A DNA stretch of 6,681 nt from an uncultured bacterium. Lineage in GTDB: Bacteria > Actinomycetota > Coriobacteriia > Coriobacteriales > Coriobacteriaceae. The notes under the pieces were generated by a model, which saw nothing but the letters and a program-made list of their open reading frames with translations, was not told the DNA's origin and searched no databases. The DNA is taken from the NCBI GenBank assembly GCA_905215275.1, contig CAJMPE010000110.1, positions 1-6,681 of the forward strand, given 5' to 3'. Shown here piece after piece: positions 6,110 to 6,681 of this stretch (positions are counted from its first letter, which is position 1; each line of letters begins with the position of its first letter). The position numbers were made by a program, and so were the translations under genes.

Positions 6110-6125
6110 TGTTGATAGGTCAACA
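6110..6125. promoter_or_regulatory. Palindrome upstream of the alcohol dehydrogenase gene
   Basis: TGTTGA (6110-6115) and TCAACA (6120-6125) form a perfect 6-4-6 dyad about 20 bases before the alcohol dehydrogenase start and just ahead of its Shine-Dalgarno. A dimeric repressor site or a small leader hairpin would both fit. A lone minus-strand TACAAT (6143-6138), five of six to the -10 consensus, lies just upstream, which would put the dyad at or shortly after the transcript start. No good -35 is seen. Confidence 0.4.
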
Positions 6126-6235
6126 TTTGCTCGCCCGATTGTACTCAGCAGAGATCGCAGACGGCCTACCAATCGTTAATCAATCAACATCTTCATATCT
6201 CAAAATTGTTTTATTAAAAATCATTCCTAATAGGC

Positions 6236-6263
6236 TTCACATTTGGTTGCATTTATGGATAAT
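6236..6263 (+). promoter_or_regulatory. Promoter for the rubrerythrin-type gene
   Basis: TTCACA (6236-6241) and GATAAT (6258-6263) each match five of six sigma-70-type consensus bases with a 16-base spacer, in an AT-rich stretch that contrasts with the GC-rich surroundings. Transcription would start near 6270, giving a leader of about 78 bases. Confidence 0.6.
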
Positions 6264-6281
6264 AGAACTCGTCAAGACGCA

Positions 6282-6312
6282 CGTCCGGAGAGGGCCCTTA
6301 CGGGACCGGACG
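6282..6312 (+). promoter_or_regulatory. Leader hairpin of the rubrerythrin-type gene
   Basis: CGTCCGG (6282-6288) pairs perfectly with CCGGACG (6306-6312), and CCC (6295-6297) can pair with GGG (6302-6304) inside. It starts about 12 bases after the predicted transcript start. A second stem nearer the start codon, TCGATC (6328-6333) with GATCGA (6339-6344), overlaps the AAAGGA Shine-Dalgarno. No known riboswitch is recognised. The structures may stabilise the message or tune translation. Confidence 0.45.
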
Positions 6313-6347
6313 AGCGCGCAATCGCCATCGATCGAAAGGATCGAATC

Positions 6348-6681
6348 ATGAAGTTTGTTTGCCCCGTTTGCGGTTATGTGGAAGAGTTCGACGGCGACCA
6401 GCTGCCCGAGGATTTTAAGTGCCCCCAGTGCGGCGTTCCCGGTTCTCGTTTCCTGAAGCAGGAGGAGGGCCAGCTCGAGTGGGCTGCCGAGCACGTCGTG
6501 GGCGTCGCCAAGATGGAGGGCGTCTCCGAGGACATCGTTGCCGACCTGCGCGCCAACTTTGAGGGCGAGTGCTCCGAGGTCGGTATGTACCTGGCCATGG
6601 CTCGCGTCGCTCATCGCGAGGGTTACCCCGAGATCGGCCTGTACTGGGAGAAGGCTGCCTATGAAGAGGCCGAGCATGCGG
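6348..6681 (+). CDS. Reverse rubrerythrin / NADH peroxidase-type protein (partial)
   Basis: The ATG at 6348 follows AAAGGA by seven bases, and the frame stays open to the window edge (111 codons and one base). Residues 1-35 are a compact rubredoxin-like iron site with CPVC at 5-8 and CPQC at 25-28. From about residue 44 a rubrerythrin-type ferritin-like helical domain begins, with E72/E74 in FEGECSE and the first ExxH ligand pair at E107/H110. Rubredoxin before the di-iron domain is the order of reverse rubrerythrins, which reduce hydrogen peroxide and oxygen in anaerobes using electrons from NAD(P)H through partner reductases. The second half of the di-iron site lies beyond the window. The protein is cytosolic. 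The gene is divergent from the alcohol/aldehyde dehydrogenase unit and has its own promoter. The opposite-strand frame over it is a shadow. Confidence 0.9.
   Translation, partial: MKFVCPVCGYVEEFDGDQLPEDFKCPQCGVPGSRFLKQEEGQLEWAAEHVVGVAKMEGVSEDIVADLRANFEGECSEVGMYLAMARVAHREGYPEIGLYWEKAAYEEAEHA

Noticed and set aside
6237..6677. 146-codon minus-strand frame
   Set aside because: It is antisense to the rubredoxin-rubrerythrin gene, whose CxxC pairs and ExxH are intact and which has a promoter and Shine-Dalgarno.
1..6681. CRISPR array, tRNA, rRNA or a full insertion sequence
   Set aside because: No regularly spaced direct repeats, no cloverleaf with a CCA-type end, no rRNA-like stretch and no transposase frame were seen on either strand.

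Overview
The window looks like chromosomal DNA of a strictly anaerobic, fairly high-GC actinobacterium of the class Coriobacteriia, most likely Collinsella or a close relative. This rests on general protein resemblance (DUF2130, HIRAN and rubrerythrin-like sequences), GC-rich codon choice and anaerobe-type oxidative defence. It is inference, since no marker gene is present. All genes but one lie on the minus strand.

Layout from left to right: a DUF2130 coiled-coil protein (30-1787); a terminator plus a REP-like hairpin (1846-1927); a small metallophosphoesterase (start best placed at 2473); a tight pair of minus-strand genes, a HIRAN-domain protein (3094-2738, TTG start) followed 18 nt later by an overlooked 59-codon charged protein (2719-2540); a structured gap (3095-3486); a class 3-type aldehyde dehydrogenase (3487-4866); an iron-dependent alcohol dehydrogenase just upstream of it, broken by a frameshift near 5367-5374 (4875-6091); and, divergently on the plus strand, the start of a rubredoxin-rubrerythrin fusion (6348 to the window edge).

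The alcohol and aldehyde dehydrogenases form a two-gene unit (8-nt gap, with the second gene's Shine-Dalgarno overlapping the first gene's stop) that would interconvert alcohol, aldehyde and carboxylate. The frameshift separates the two halves of the iron site, so the alcohol half is probably dead unless the indel is a sequence error. The divergent rubrerythrin-type gene belongs to peroxide and oxygen defence and has a good sigma-70-type promoter and a structured leader.

The most unusual part is 3207-3423: a 27-codon single-membrane-segment ORF with a good Shine-Dalgarno that is itself inside a hairpin, a strong hairpin spanning the ORF's stop codon, and two blocks (13 and 9 bp) by which the RNA's 5' and 3' flanks can pair. 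This combination resembles type I toxin mRNAs with fold-back inhibition. A candidate antisense promoter points into it from the other side. The toxin idea is inference. The inverted repeats and ORF are read directly. A miniature mobile element is the main alternative.
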